Shown here piece by piece: positions 5,175 through 12,566 of a stretch of 12,568 bases of DNA. How positions within the stretch are numbered: the stretch's first letter is position 1; each line of letters starts with the position of its first letter. The stretch covers positions 1-12,568 of the forward strand of contig NZ_JACRWC010000026.1 in assembly GCF_014306095.1 (NCBI RefSeq). Direction: 5' to 3'. This DNA is from Lentihominibacter faecis. Lineage in GTDB: Bacteria; Bacillota; Clostridia; Peptostreptococcales; Anaerovoracaceae. Both the position numbers and the translations under genes were made by a program. A model generated the notes under the pieces. That model did not search any database, was not told where the DNA came from, and saw nothing but the letters and a program-made list of their open reading frames with translations.

Positions 5175-5202
5175 CATAATTTGGAAATCCCCAACATATT
5201 TT
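5175..5202 (+). promoter_or_regulatory. candidate sigma-E-like promoter of spmAB
   Basis: CACATAA near 5174-5180, then about 14 bases, then CATATTTT (5195-5202) resemble a mother-cell sigma-E promoter (-35 ending in ATA, -10 near CATACAnT). No good sigma-A hexamers are visible in the short spacer. The location fits, since spm genes act during spore formation, but the match is loose. Confidence 0.3.
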
Positions 5203-5238
5203 TTGATTTTTGGAGTATTTTTAGTTAGAGGTGATTTT

Positions 5239-5820
5239 ATGATGAATTATATATGGGGGTTTATGCTCATCGCAGGGATCGTCGTTTCCCTTGCTACCGG
5301 CAGGGCAGATGCATTCACTGACAGCTTCCTGGCCAGCTGTACAGATGCAGTAGAGTTCACGTTATCCCTGGCAGGCGTCATGGCAGTCTGGAGCGGTCTG
5401 ATGAAGATCGCAGAAGAGTCCGGACTCATAGATCATGCTGCAAAGGCCCTCCGGCCCATCCTTACTTTTCTCTTTCCCAAAGAAAAAGACAGCCAGACGC
5501 TGGCCATGATGATCATGAGCTTTATGGCAAACATCTTCGGTGCCGGAAACAGCGCCACCGTATTTTCCCTCAAAGCCATGGAGAGGCTCGATGCTGAAAA
5601 CGGTCATTCGCCCCGTGCCAGCAATGCCATGTGCATGTTCCTCGCTCTGAGCATGTCCATGATCCAGCTTATTCCCATCACCGTCATCAAAGTGAGAAGC
5701 GATCTGGGATCCGCCTCACCGGATGATATCATCCTGCCGTCCATTGCCGCAGGTCTCATCTCCATGGCTGTCTCCGTCTGGATCTGCAAGCTCTTTGAAA
5801 GGAAGTCACCTGATGCCTGA
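5239..5820 (+). CDS. spmA: spore maturation protein A
   Basis: A 193-residue integral membrane protein needed with SpmB for normal dehydration of the spore core. Family members belong to the nucleoside-recognition (Gate) domain group. The sequence has about five hydrophobic segments. The conserved mid-region reads SFMANIFGAGNSATVFSLKAM (about residues 93-113), matching the SpmA signature with its Asn and Gly-Asn residues, and the C-terminal part continues to a membrane helix (IAAGLISMAVSVWICKLF). The start at ATG 5239 has GAGG 7 bases upstream. An upstream TTG in frame lacks such a site. The gene overlaps spmB by 8 bases, so the two are translationally coupled. It indicates a spore-forming host. 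Confidence 0.92.
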   Translation: MMNYIWGFMLIAGIVVSLATGRADAFTDSFLASCTDAVEFTLSLAGVMAVWSGLMKIAEESGLIDHAAKALRPILTFLFPKEKDSQTLAMMIMSFMANIFGAGNSATVFSLKAMERLDAENGHSPRASNAMCMFLALSMSMIQLIPITVIKVRSDLGSASPDDIILPSIAAGLISMAVSVWICKLFERKSPDA

Positions 5821-6340
5821 TATCCTCAGCTTATTATCCATAGCATTTCTGCCACTGCTCATCACCATCATCCTCGTATGGGGCATATGGAAAAAAGTCC
5901 CCATATACGATGCCTTCATCAAAGGTGCTAAAGATGGCCTGAAAACCAGTGTGGAGATACTGCCGTTCCTTCTTGGGATCTTCCTGGCGATAGGCGCTCT
6001 GACCTCCTCCGGAGCCATGGGATTCCTTCAGGAGACCACTCGTCCCTTTTTCGAAAAAATCGGCATTCCGCAAGAACTGATCTCCCTGATCTTACTGCGC
6101 CCTGTTTCAGGAAGCGGCTCCCTGGTGCTTGCTCAGCAGATCATGGAAGTCACCGGGCCCGACTCCTTTGCAGGAAGAGCCGCCTCCGTCATGGTCGGAA
6201 GCTGCGAAACGGTATTCTACGTCCTTGCTCTGTATTTTGGCGTCACTTCCGTTAAAAAAATGCGCCATGCATTCCTGTCGGGGATCGCCGGCTACATCGC
6301 CGGAGTCATGGCGTCAGTATACCTGTGTCATATCATGTGA
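5813..6340 (+). CDS. spmB: spore maturation protein B
   Basis: A 175-residue membrane protein of the same Gate-domain group, the partner of SpmA in spore-core dehydration and heat resistance. Visible hallmarks are an N-terminal membrane helix (about residues 5-25), the segment LLRPVSGSGSLVLAQQI (about 93-109) and GSCETVFYVLALYFG (about 128-142), all typical of SpmB. A C-terminal membrane helix follows. The ATG at 5813 has AAAGGAAG 8 bases upstream and overlaps the spmA stop. Longer in-frame extensions to the left are only shadow sequence inside spmA. It converges with trmN6 across a 17-base gap, and no terminator can be seen for either gene. Confidence 0.93.
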   Translation: MPDILSLLSIAFLPLLITIILVWGIWKKVPIYDAFIKGAKDGLKTSVEILPFLLGIFLAIGALTSSGAMGFLQETTRPFFEKIGIPQELISLILLRPVSGSGSLVLAQQIMEVTGPDSFAGRAASVMVGSCETVFYVLALYFGVTSVKKMRHAFLSGIAGYIAGVMASVYLCHIM

Positions 6341-6357
6341 TCCACTGTCCCCGCGTA

Positions 6358-7140
6358 CTAGATCCGTTCATAAATTTTCTGGATCTCCCGGCTGTAGCTT
6401 CCTCTGCCGTCGTATACGGCCAGCTGCGGGAGATATTTCAGTTCTCTGCCGCCTCCCAGCACACAGTGGATCAGGACGATATTGGGTGCCTGCCCTGCTT
6501 CCGGCACCACAAACCGGACCGTCTTCGGTTCCAGTTGGCAGCGCCTGCAGCTTTCAAAAATATCGACAAGTCTGGACGGGCGATGCACCAGGAACAGCTG
6601 ACCTCGCCGCTTCAAGATCTTTGCAGCAGCCTGCAGGAAACCATCCAGATCAGCCGTCGTCTCATGACGTGCACGGAACTTTCCCGCTCCTTCTGCCGGA
6701 ATAGCGCTTCCCTTCGCAAAATACGGCGGATTGCTGGTCACCACATCAAACCCTCCGTTCTCCATTGCGCCCTGCCACACGCCATCCTCTGCAAAAGCTT
6801 TTGCACTCGCACATCCGGCAAGCTCCGCGATATCGCCGCACCCAAAATGTATTTGTTCACAAAGGCCATTGAGCCTGCTGCTTTCGCGAGCCAGCCCGAC
6901 AGATCCCTCGTTGAAATCCAGACCGAAATAGCGACTGTCCCTGCTGCCTGCCTTGTGATGGAGAATAAAAGGAATGACTCCTGTCCCGGTTCCCAGGTCA
7001 GCCGCATACCGGTATCCGCCGCATATCGACGCCGCGAAATCAGCCAGGATCACCGCATCTACGCCATAGCAGAATTCCGAAGGATCCTGCAGAAGTTTTA
7101 AGTTTCCAAATCCTATATCATCCGTCCGTATCTCTGTCAT
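6358..7140 (-). CDS. trmN6: tRNA1(Val) adenine-37 N6-methyltransferase family protein
   Basis: A 260-residue SAM-dependent methyltransferase of the TrmN6/YfiC type (YabB in Bacillus), which methylates the N6 of an adenine in tRNA. The N-terminal part has the family start (LLQDPSEFCYGVDAVILADF). Motif I is AADLGTGTGVIPF (about 46-58). The acidic ribose-binding position is in YFGLDFNEGS, and the N6-adenine catalytic motif is SNPPY (Asn137-Tyr140). The Rossmann fold spans about residues 40-235. It is the last gene of the leftward operon, 31 bases after ricT. In Bacillus subtilis the same gene follows tmk-holB-ricT, which supports orthology. The exact tRNA target is inferred from the family. Confidence 0.88.
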   Translation of the reverse strand: MTEIRTDDIGFGNLKLLQDPSEFCYGVDAVILADFAASICGGYRYAADLGTGTGVIPFILHHKAGSRDSRYFGLDFNEGSVGLARESSRLNGLCEQIHFGCGDIAELAGCASAKAFAEDGVWQGAMENGGFDVVTSNPPYFAKGSAIPAEGAGKFRARHETTADLDGFLQAAAKILKRRGQLFLVHRPSRLVDIFESCRRCQLEPKTVRFVVPEAGQAPNIVLIHCVLGGGRELKYLPQLAVYDGRGSYSREIQKIYERI

Positions 7141-7171
7141 AGCCGTCCTTCACTCACCTGCACACCAGATT

Positions 7172-8116
7172 CTAATCTTTCATCAGTTCCTTGATTTCCT
7201 TCAGCAGATCACCTTCGATCTCCGCCAGATCATCGTCCTTTTCCTTCTTCTTGTGACCGCCATGACCGTGTTTCTTGTTGATCCGTTTGATTTCTTCCTT
7301 GCCGTAGTTGTAAAACTCGGTGCTCAGCTTTTCCTCACCGTTTTCATCCTTTTTACCGTTGTCTAAGACCAGCCGCGTCTTGATGATGTTTTCCAGGATG
7401 TTGACATCGCTTACGATAGCCATACCGTCCGGCGTTTTTATCCGTTCTCCCACAGCCGGCATACCCTTTTTCAGATGAGTATACACCTCGTTTTCGAACT
7501 TCAGACAGCACATTAGACGTCCGCACATGCCAGAGATCTTTGACGGGTTAAGGGATAGATTCTGAACCTTCGCCATCTTGATGGATACCGGCTCGAAATC
7601 CGACAGCCACGTGCTGCAGCAAAGCCCTCTGCCGCAGCTTCCAACACCGCCGATCATCTTGGCTTCATCGCGCACACCGATCTGCCGCAGCTCTATCCTC
7701 ATGCGGAATACAGAAGCCAGATCCTTGACCAGCTCCCGGAAATCGATCCTGCCGTCCGCCGTAAAATAGAATACCACCTTACTGTTGTCAAACGTATATT
7801 CCACATCGATCAGCTTCATCTCCAGGTGGTGTGCATCGATCTTTTCCTGACAAAGCTTCATGGCATGGTCCTTCTTGGCCAGGTTGTCCCTGTGCCGCTT
7901 CTGATCTTTCTCCGTGGCGATCCGAATGATATTCTTAAGCGGAGAGACGATCTCAGAATCCTTCACCTCCGTCACGTCCATGACGATCTTGCCGAATTCC
8001 AGCCCTCTGGCTGTCTCCACGATAACATTGTCACCCATCTTCACATCTATTTTCGCAGGGCTGAAATAATACAGCTTGCCTGCATCTTTAAATTTTACTC
8101 CTACTACTTTGGCCAT
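7172..8116 (-). CDS. ricT: PSP1-domain iron-sulfur regulatory protein RicT (YaaT)
   Basis: A 314-residue cytoplasmic protein. In Bacillus subtilis RicT (YaaT) forms a complex with RicA and RicF that carries [4Fe-4S] clusters, assists RNase Y-dependent mRNA maturation and promotes phosphorelay activity toward sporulation. The six cysteines lie in two conserved clusters, GSCGRGLCC (Cys161, 166, 167) and GMCGRLMCC (Cys198, 203, 204), as in the family. The PSP1 core covers about residues 60-215. The C-terminus is a long charged tail (about 255-314) rich in Lys, Glu and a KKHGHGGHKKKEKDDD stretch, which looks disordered. GGAGG sits 6 bases before the ATG, inside the end of holB, so the genes are tightly coupled. 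The RicA and RicF partners are not in the window. Confidence 0.92.
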   Translation of the reverse strand: MAKVVGVKFKDAGKLYYFSPAKIDVKMGDNVIVETARGLEFGKIVMDVTEVKDSEIVSPLKNIIRIATEKDQKRHRDNLAKKDHAMKLCQEKIDAHHLEMKLIDVEYTFDNSKVVFYFTADGRIDFRELVKDLASVFRMRIELRQIGVRDEAKMIGGVGSCGRGLCCSTWLSDFEPVSIKMAKVQNLSLNPSKISGMCGRLMCCLKFENEVYTHLKKGMPAVGERIKTPDGMAIVSDVNILENIIKTRLVLDNGKKDENGEEKLSTEFYNYGKEEIKRINKKHGHGGHKKKEKDDDLAEIEGDLLKEIKELMKD

Positions 8117-8118
8117 AT

Positions 8119-8931
8119 CTATCCTCCGATTTTTAACATTAAATTCTTGATGGCATACGATGGCGATACTCCCTGCCGTATCTGCTTTCTTGCAGTCTCG
8201 GTCTCATGGATGCCCGCCGCGATCTCATCGTCTTTCAAAAAGGAAATGTCTCCGTCCCTCTGAAGCAGCAGGTTTCGGTACACCACCTGCAAACTGTCCA
8301 GAAAAGCTTCCGTATCTTCCCGGTTTCTCGTTATTTTATCGCATCGTTCTTTTAGCACATAAAAAGGTGCCCGCTCCTGCAAAAGGCGCACCACTTCAGA
8401 AGCTTCCTCCAGCATGGAATCCGTTCCGCTGCTCCCGAAATAATTGAGCCTGTACTTGACGCATCGCGACTGGATGGTCTGCACCAGGTTCTCGATGTTT
8501 TCCGAAAGCAGGAATATCACAGAATTCCCCGGCGGCTCTTCTAAAGTCTTCAGAAGACGGTTCTGCGCCCGCTGTGTCATGGTGTCTGCATCCTCTACGA
8601 TCACCACGTTCCGCGAGCCGAACGGCATTGTTTTCAGCCGGTCCTGCACCTCAAGAATACTGGCGTCCTTGATGGAATTCCCATCTGCTGCCACATAAAA
8701 CAGATCCTCGCAGTTTCCGTGATCCACCTTGTCGCAGATGCTGCATTCCCCGCAGTTTTCACCCAGGTGTTTCGGGCAGAGGATCCCCTTGACGAAACTC
8801 TCCGTAAAGGCTCTCTTGCCGATGCGGTGGTCTCCCTCCAGGATATATGCGTGGGACACTCGGTCGTCCCGGACTACCCGCTCCAAACGCTGCACCAGTA
8901 TGCGATTGTCCTCGTCTATTTCAAATCTCAT
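8119..8931 (-). CDS. holB: DNA polymerase III delta-prime subunit
   Basis: A 270-residue clamp-loader subunit of the AAA+ family, which helps load the beta sliding clamp at replication forks. The N-terminal AAA+ domain includes a degenerate P-loop (GDHRIGKR, residues 33-40, Arg in place of Ser/Thr), consistent with a subunit that does not hydrolyse ATP. It also has the conserved four-cysteine zinc module (Cys52, 60, 63, 66), the sensor-region sequence KTLEEPPGNSVIFLL and the SRC motif (QSRCVKYRL), the last being the trigger of the arginine-finger type seen in delta-prime. It is slightly shorter than the usual 300 or so residues, mostly in the C-terminal collar domain. It starts 8 bases after the tmk stop and ends 2 bases before ricT. 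The ribosome binding site is weak (AAGGTAAG), suggesting coupling to tmk. Confidence 0.92.
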   Translation of the reverse strand: MRFEIDEDNRILVQRLERVVRDDRVSHAYILEGDHRIGKRAFTESFVKGILCPKHLGENCGECSICDKVDHGNCEDLFYVAADGNSIKDASILEVQDRLKTMPFGSRNVVIVEDADTMTQRAQNRLLKTLEEPPGNSVIFLLSENIENLVQTIQSRCVKYRLNYFGSSGTDSMLEEASEVVRLLQERAPFYVLKERCDKITRNREDTEAFLDSLQVVYRNLLLQRDGDISFLKDDEIAAGIHETETARKQIRQGVSPSYAIKNLMLKIGG

Positions 8932-8939
8932 AATGCTTC

Positions 8940-9560
8940 TTACCTTTTCAGCAGCATATCTGTATAACGTTTTATTTCTGCAAAGATCTCCTCTACCGGG
9001 CGAGCGGCATCGATGCCGACGATACGATCCGAAAACTCTTCCTGCAAAGATTCATACCCCCGGTAGACAGCTTCATGAAAGGCCATATCTTCCAGCTCGA
9101 TCCTGTCTTTTTCTCTCGATTCGATCCGTTCTTCCCCTATGTCCGGCTTTACCTTGAGGAAGAAAGTGAGATCCGGCATCCAGCCGTCTATGGCATATCC
9201 ATTGATGATGCGCACACACTCTCCCAGCCCTCTTCCGTACTGCTGGTATGCGATACTGGAATCCACGAACCGGTCGCAGATCACGATCTTTCCCTCTTTT
9301 ACTGCAGGGGCGATCACATCATGGACATGCTGGGCTCGGGAAGCCGCATAAAGAAGTGCCTCTGTAACAGCTGTCATCTCCCTGTTCGCAGGATCAAGGA
9401 TCACGCTGCGTATCTGCTCTCCGATCCGGGTCCCTCCGGGCTCTCTGGAAAGGATCACATCATAGCCGCTTTCTTCAAGATATTCTTTTAACTTGCTTAT
9501 CTGCGTTGATTTGCCGGAGCCGTCCACTCCTTCAAAGGATATAAAGTAACCGTTGCTCAT
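8940..9560 (-). CDS. tmk: thymidylate kinase (dTMP kinase)
   Basis: A 206-residue cytoplasmic kinase that phosphorylates dTMP to dTDP using ATP, an essential step in dTTP supply. The P-loop GVDGSGKST is at residues 11-19, the substrate-binding DR(F/Y) motif is CDRFVDSSIAYQQYGRG (Asp96, Arg97), and the SREPGGTRIGEQIR segment (38-51) is the dTMP-binding loop. The LID region ESREKDRIELEDMAFHE has arginine or lysine positions as in the Gram-positive type. Length is normal. The start overlaps the stop of the preceding membrane-protein gene by four bases (ATGA), so translation is coupled. It is the second gene of the leftward operon. Confidence 0.95.
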   Translation of the reverse strand: MSNGYFISFEGVDGSGKSTQISKLKEYLEESGYDVILSREPGGTRIGEQIRSVILDPANREMTAVTEALLYAASRAQHVHDVIAPAVKEGKIVICDRFVDSSIAYQQYGRGLGECVRIINGYAIDGWMPDLTFFLKVKPDIGEERIESREKDRIELEDMAFHEAVYRGYESLQEEFSDRIVGIDAARPVEEIFAEIKRYTDMLLKR

Positions 9561-9961
9561 TTTCTGGTCTCCCTGTTTCGAAGTTCTCTATCTTTTTTGC
9601 GTGCCTTGCGCCGCTTCCGTTTGCTCGCAGGCTTTTGCCTCTTCCCTGCAGAAGCTTCCGCTGTATCAGGTCTTTCCGATCTCGCCGGCCTGTCAGATTT
9701 ACCGGGTCCTGCAGGTCTCGCCGGCCTGTCAGATTTACCGGGTTCTGCAGATCTTGCCGGCCTGTCGGATTTGCCGGGTCCTGCAGTTCTCGCCGGCCTT
9801 GGAGATCTCTCTGTTCCTGCCGGCTGCTCTGGTCTTCTGGATCCCTTGCTGCGAGAGACACTTTTCTGAAACTCGTCCGACAATTTATTGATATAATTCC
9901 ACATGAACACCGCCAGAGGAACTGCCAGTGCCAGCACAAATAAAAATTTGAAAAATGTCAT
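9557..9961 (-). CDS. membrane-anchored basic repeat protein of unknown function
   Basis: A 134-residue protein, first gene of the tmk operon. It has an N-terminal hydrophobic helix (residues 4-22) and a short linker, then a disordered region with tandem 12-residue units of the form RPARxAxPGKSD (55-66, 67-78, 79-90, and a partial copy at 91-100). It ends with an extremely basic tail (107-134, KRKRRKARKKDRELR). At the DNA level three 36-base repeats lie at 9681-9788. GAGG lies 8 bases before the ATG, and the stop overlaps the tmk start, so the frame is well supported although other frames stay open across the repeat. A positively charged, disordered tail on a membrane anchor suggests binding to nucleic acid, acidic membrane or wall polymer. 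Function is not known. Confidence 0.75.
   Translation of the reverse strand: MTFFKFLFVLALAVPLAVFMWNYINKLSDEFQKSVSRSKGSRRPEQPAGTERSPRPARTAGPGKSDRPARSAEPGKSDRPARPAGPGKSDRPARSERPDTAEASAGKRQKPASKRKRRKARKKDRELRNRETRK
9681..9788. repeat. three 36-base tandem repeats in coding sequence
   Basis: Units at 9681-9716, 9717-9752 and 9753-9788 are near identical (each begins C(T)CGCCGGCCTGTC) with a partial fourth from 9789. Each codes on the minus strand for 12 residues. The three-fold length keeps the frame, so copy number can vary without breaking the gene. Confidence 0.9.
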
Positions 9962-9997
9962 AATACCATCCTCGTACTGTTTTGCTCATACGTGATT

Positions 9998-10026
9998 AGT
10001 ATACCATAAAAATGCAGTGCAAGGAA
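9998..10026 (-). promoter_or_regulatory. extended -10 promoter of the tmk operon
   Basis: On the minus strand TGG TATACT (10006-9998) is an extended -10 element. The -35 position 17 bases upstream reads TTCCTT, a poor match, and lies inside the terminator stem of the upstream kinase gene. The spacing to the next ribosome binding site (about 24 bases) is right. Confidence 0.55.
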
Positions 10027-10045
10027 TAGTTCCTCGCACTGCATT
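10008..10045 (-). terminator. terminator of the two-component operon
   Basis: AATGCAGTGC and GCACTGCATT form a perfect 10 bp stem, extended by GAGGAA/TTCCTT with one G-T pair around a CTA loop. A T run (A run 10008-10012) follows on the minus strand. It lies just after the kinase stop and separates the kinase from the tmk operon. Confidence 0.93.
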
Positions 10046-10058
10046 CAGATTTCTTTTT

Positions 10059-12053
10059 CTATTTTTCTGGTATGGTTACAGCATATGGCATCCCGTGATA
10101 CAGGGGAAATTCGATCACGACTTTAAACAGATCTCCGTCTATGTGGATGCGGAAACTTCCTCCCTGCAGTTCCACCAGATTCCGCGCTATGGAAAGTCCC
10201 AGCCCGCTTCCTTCTGTATGTCGTGATTTATCGCCTCTGACAAATCTCTCCATCAGTTCTTCCTCCGTGATATTCAGCTCATATGCTGACGTATTACGGT
10301 AGATGATGACTGCTTTGTCATCCTGACGTTCCAGCGTCTGATACACCCTTGTCCCCGGCTGAGAATATTTGCATATATTGTTGAGGAGATTGTCGAAGAC
10401 ACGCCACAGGCTCCTGCCGTCTGCCAGGATCTCCAGATCTTCTTCCGGCTGGGTCGGTATCATCGTCAGATCAGCAGCTTCTGTCTTTTCCTGATATTCG
10501 CCCATGACCTGCATCATAAGCACACCGACACGACAAGGGATCTTCTCCAGCTTGATGCTCCCGGTTGCGGCCTTTGATGCTTCCACCAGATCCTCCGTCA
10601 GCTTCTTCAGGCGATTAGCCTGCCGATCCAGCACTCCGATATACTCTTGTGCCTTTTCATTATCGATATCTTCTTTTTTCAGAAAATCCACGTAATTGAT
10701 TATGGATGTCAGCGGAGTTTTGATATCGTGAGAAACATTGGTTATCAGTTCGTTTCGGAATCGCTCGCTCTTCATCTGTTCCTCTACTGCCGCAGAAATA
10801 CCCTCCCGGATGTGATTGAGATTTTCTGCATGCTCCAGCAGATCACCGCGCAGACCTGCCGTATCGATCTGATACGAAAGATCTCCTTCTGCCAGGTGTC
10901 TGCCGCCGTCTTTCAGTCGCTTCATTTTCTGCGCCGTCAGCACCGCCATCACGAAGATAGCACCTGCCCACAGAAACCAGGCAGATCCGCTCATGATCCC
11001 TAAGGCAGCCAGGTTGAAAAGCAGGATCACCGTCACCACAAGAACCGTTTTCCATACCAGCGGAAATCCGCCGAAAAACCGCTTTGCATGACCTGCAGTC
11101 CATTTGATGATCCGATATAGCAGACAGAGGATAGAACTGCTCCACAGATTATGATCCCGCAGCTTGATGACCAGGAAAAGCACCACACCCAGCGCAATGG
11201 AAGTGATCACCAGGGTAGCAGCTGCCACCGCCGTACAGAGCATATCAAAATTGTTTTCATAGTTGCTGCCGAAAGCCGCTTCAAGCGTAACCATCACCGC
11301 GATACAGGACAGAAGCAGCACGATCTCCGCAGGCGTCTTTGCCAGTATCGACCGTTCATCCTCCCGTTTACGCCGTCCTGCCGTAGTCACCATGAAGATA
11401 AACAGACACAGAGCCATGATGCTGCATACCGCAGCTGCTACGATCGCTTCGACTCGATATTTATAGATCTTTTCCAGGGATCGATATTTCATAAAAACAG
11501 TATCAGGCAGGTTACCGGCATCCGGATCCTTGATCATATAGACGTTGATGGTCATGTCGTTATGGACGATATTATCTGTCAAAAATCCATTTGACTCCTT
11601 CGCATATTCCACCAGTTCCGGATGGACTTCTCGCACTGTCACAGTGTTCACATTACCCGATTGATCTTTTTCCGTTTTCGTTATAGTATAGGCGAACCCG
11701 TCCGCATCCCGCTCCCCATAAAGCAGTTCTTCCTCCGCATCACCCAGACTTTTCAAATCATAGTTCGCAGAAGAACTTTTCTCCACATTACCGTATTCAT
11801 CTTCTATGGTAGTTTCCTCCGAAGTCACGGTCTCCGTCTCATAGGATTCAACAGCATAGTCCAGCTGATAGCATGCGTAGGTCAGCGTTTCCTTATAAAT
11901 GTCGTGAAGACAGGCATCCCTTCCCTTGGTATACCACTGATTTCCTGCATTGATGTAGATCAGTATTCCAGAAAACACCGTTACCATCATGCACAGCAGG
12001 ATCAGGATATAGGCGATGACTTTCACCACGAAACTTTCTTTCATTTTCTGCAC
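10059..12053 (-). CDS. sensor histidine kinase, multi-spanning membrane protein
   Basis: A 664-residue sensor kinase of the VanS-like group seen in Clostridia. Residues 10-34 are the first membrane helix, 35-200 a predicted extracellular sensor region rich in acidic residues, and 203-224, about 241-261, 271-296, 335-354 and 357-374 further membrane helices. A HAMP-like linker follows (380-420). The phospho-acceptor is in NVSHDIKTPLTS (His442). The ATPase has the N-box FDNLLNNICKYS (Asn555-Asn559), an F-box region FVRGDKSR and the G2 box EGSGLGLSIA (614-623). A clear DxGxG box is not seen and the corresponding region (NTSAYELNI) is divergent, as in this subgroup. The start is GTG with GAGG 8 bases upstream, overlapping the end of the regulator gene. 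It senses an unknown signal and phosphorylates the adjacent response regulator. Confidence 0.9.
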   Translation of the reverse strand: MQKMKESFVVKVIAYILILLCMMVTVFSGILIYINAGNQWYTKGRDACLHDIYKETLTYACYQLDYAVESYETETVTSEETTIEDEYGNVEKSSSANYDLKSLGDAEEELLYGERDADGFAYTITKTEKDQSGNVNTVTVREVHPELVEYAKESNGFLTDNIVHNDMTINVYMIKDPDAGNLPDTVFMKYRSLEKIYKYRVEAIVAAAVCSIMALCLFIFMVTTAGRRKREDERSILAKTPAEIVLLLSCIAVMVTLEAAFGSNYENNFDMLCTAVAAATLVITSIALGVVLFLVIKLRDHNLWSSSILCLLYRIIKWTAGHAKRFFGGFPLVWKTVLVVTVILLFNLAALGIMSGSAWFLWAGAIFVMAVLTAQKMKRLKDGGRHLAEGDLSYQIDTAGLRGDLLEHAENLNHIREGISAAVEEQMKSERFRNELITNVSHDIKTPLTSIINYVDFLKKEDIDNEKAQEYIGVLDRQANRLKKLTEDLVEASKAATGSIKLEKIPCRVGVLMMQVMGEYQEKTEAADLTMIPTQPEEDLEILADGRSLWRVFDNLLNNICKYSQPGTRVYQTLERQDDKAVIIYRNTSAYELNITEEELMERFVRGDKSRHTEGSGLGLSIARNLVELQGGSFRIHIDGDLFKVVIEFPLYHGMPYAVTIPEK

Positions 12054-12063
12054 TTTTCACACC

Positions 12064-12534
12064 TCACTCGATTTTATATCCTTGTCCCCAGACAACTTTT
12101 AAATGACGAGGCTGCTCCGGATTGATCTCCAGCTTTTCCCGCAGATGACGGATATGTACGGCTACAGTTCCCTCAGCACCATATGCCGTTTCTTCCCAGA
12201 CTGCGTGATAGATCTCTGCCGGAGAAAACACCTGTCCCGGATGCTCCAGAAAGAACTTCAGGATCCCGTACTCCTTCGGTGTCAGGCCGACTTTTTCTCC
12301 CATAAGGCGCACCTCCTTGGCCGTATCATCCAGCTCGATATCTCCGATCTGAAAAACGGATTTTCTCACCGGAGCCGAACCTAATTCCAGATACCGCCTG
12401 AGCTGCGACTTGACACGGGCCAAAAGCTCTACCGGATTAAAAGGTTTGGTCACATAATCATCTGCCCCGATATTCAGTCCCAGGATCTTATCTGTATCTT
12501 CTCCTTTTGCCGTCAGAAAAATGACCGGCATATC
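12064..12534 (-). CDS. OmpR-family response regulator, 5' truncated
   Basis: The C-terminal 155 or so residues of a two-component response regulator. The receiver part retains beta-4 and beta-5 with the conserved Thr in FLTAK and Lys in DDYVTKPFNP. The phospho-accepting Asp and about the first 75 residues lie beyond the right end. Residues from about 58 to the end form an OmpR/PhoB winged-helix DNA-binding domain (LTPKEYGILKFFLEHPGQVFS, then VAVHIRHLREKLE and a VVWGQGYKIE wing). The Met at 12531 is an internal residue of the motif, not the start. The stop lies 10 bases before the kinase GTG, whose ribosome binding site overlaps the regulator's end, so the two are coupled. The target genes are not indicated. 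Confidence 0.93.
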   Translation of the reverse strand, partial: DMPVIFLTAKGEDTDKILGLNIGADDYVTKPFNPVELLARVKSQLRRYLELGSAPVRKSVFQIGDIELDDTAKEVRLMGEKVGLTPKEYGILKFFLEHPGQVFSPAEIYHAVWEETAYGAEGTVAVHIRHLREKLEINPEQPRHLKVVWGQGYKIE

Positions 12535-12566
12535 TGTCTCTTATACACATCTGACGCTGCCGACGA
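12534..12566 (-). other. Nextera (Tn5) sequencing adapter, right end
   Basis: These 33 bases are the full reverse complement of the Nextera read-1 adapter, with the mosaic end CTGTCTCTTATACACATCT at 12534-12552. The last two bases (12567-12568) are probably the start of the index. The genome sequence therefore ends at about 12533, in the response-regulator gene. Confidence 0.98.

Noticed and set aside
4810..5175. Longer 121-residue version of the small membrane protein
   Set aside because: The upstream ATG lacks a ribosome binding site and would add residues not typical of a signal anchor. The ATG at 5130 has AGGAG 8 bases away.
5723..5812. Longer SpmB starting at 5723
   Set aside because: The extra 30 residues lie inside spmA in another frame and have no ribosome binding site. 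The ATG at 5813 does and gives the normal SpmB length.
9532..9939. Alternative frames across the 36-base repeats
   Set aside because: A repeat length divisible by three keeps several frames open. Only the frame at 9557-9961 has a ribosome binding site, a membrane helix and the tight overlap with tmk.
12529..12531. ATG at 12531 as the start of the response regulator
   Set aside because: It lies in the middle of the receiver domain (MPVIFLTAK). The true start is beyond the adapter junction.
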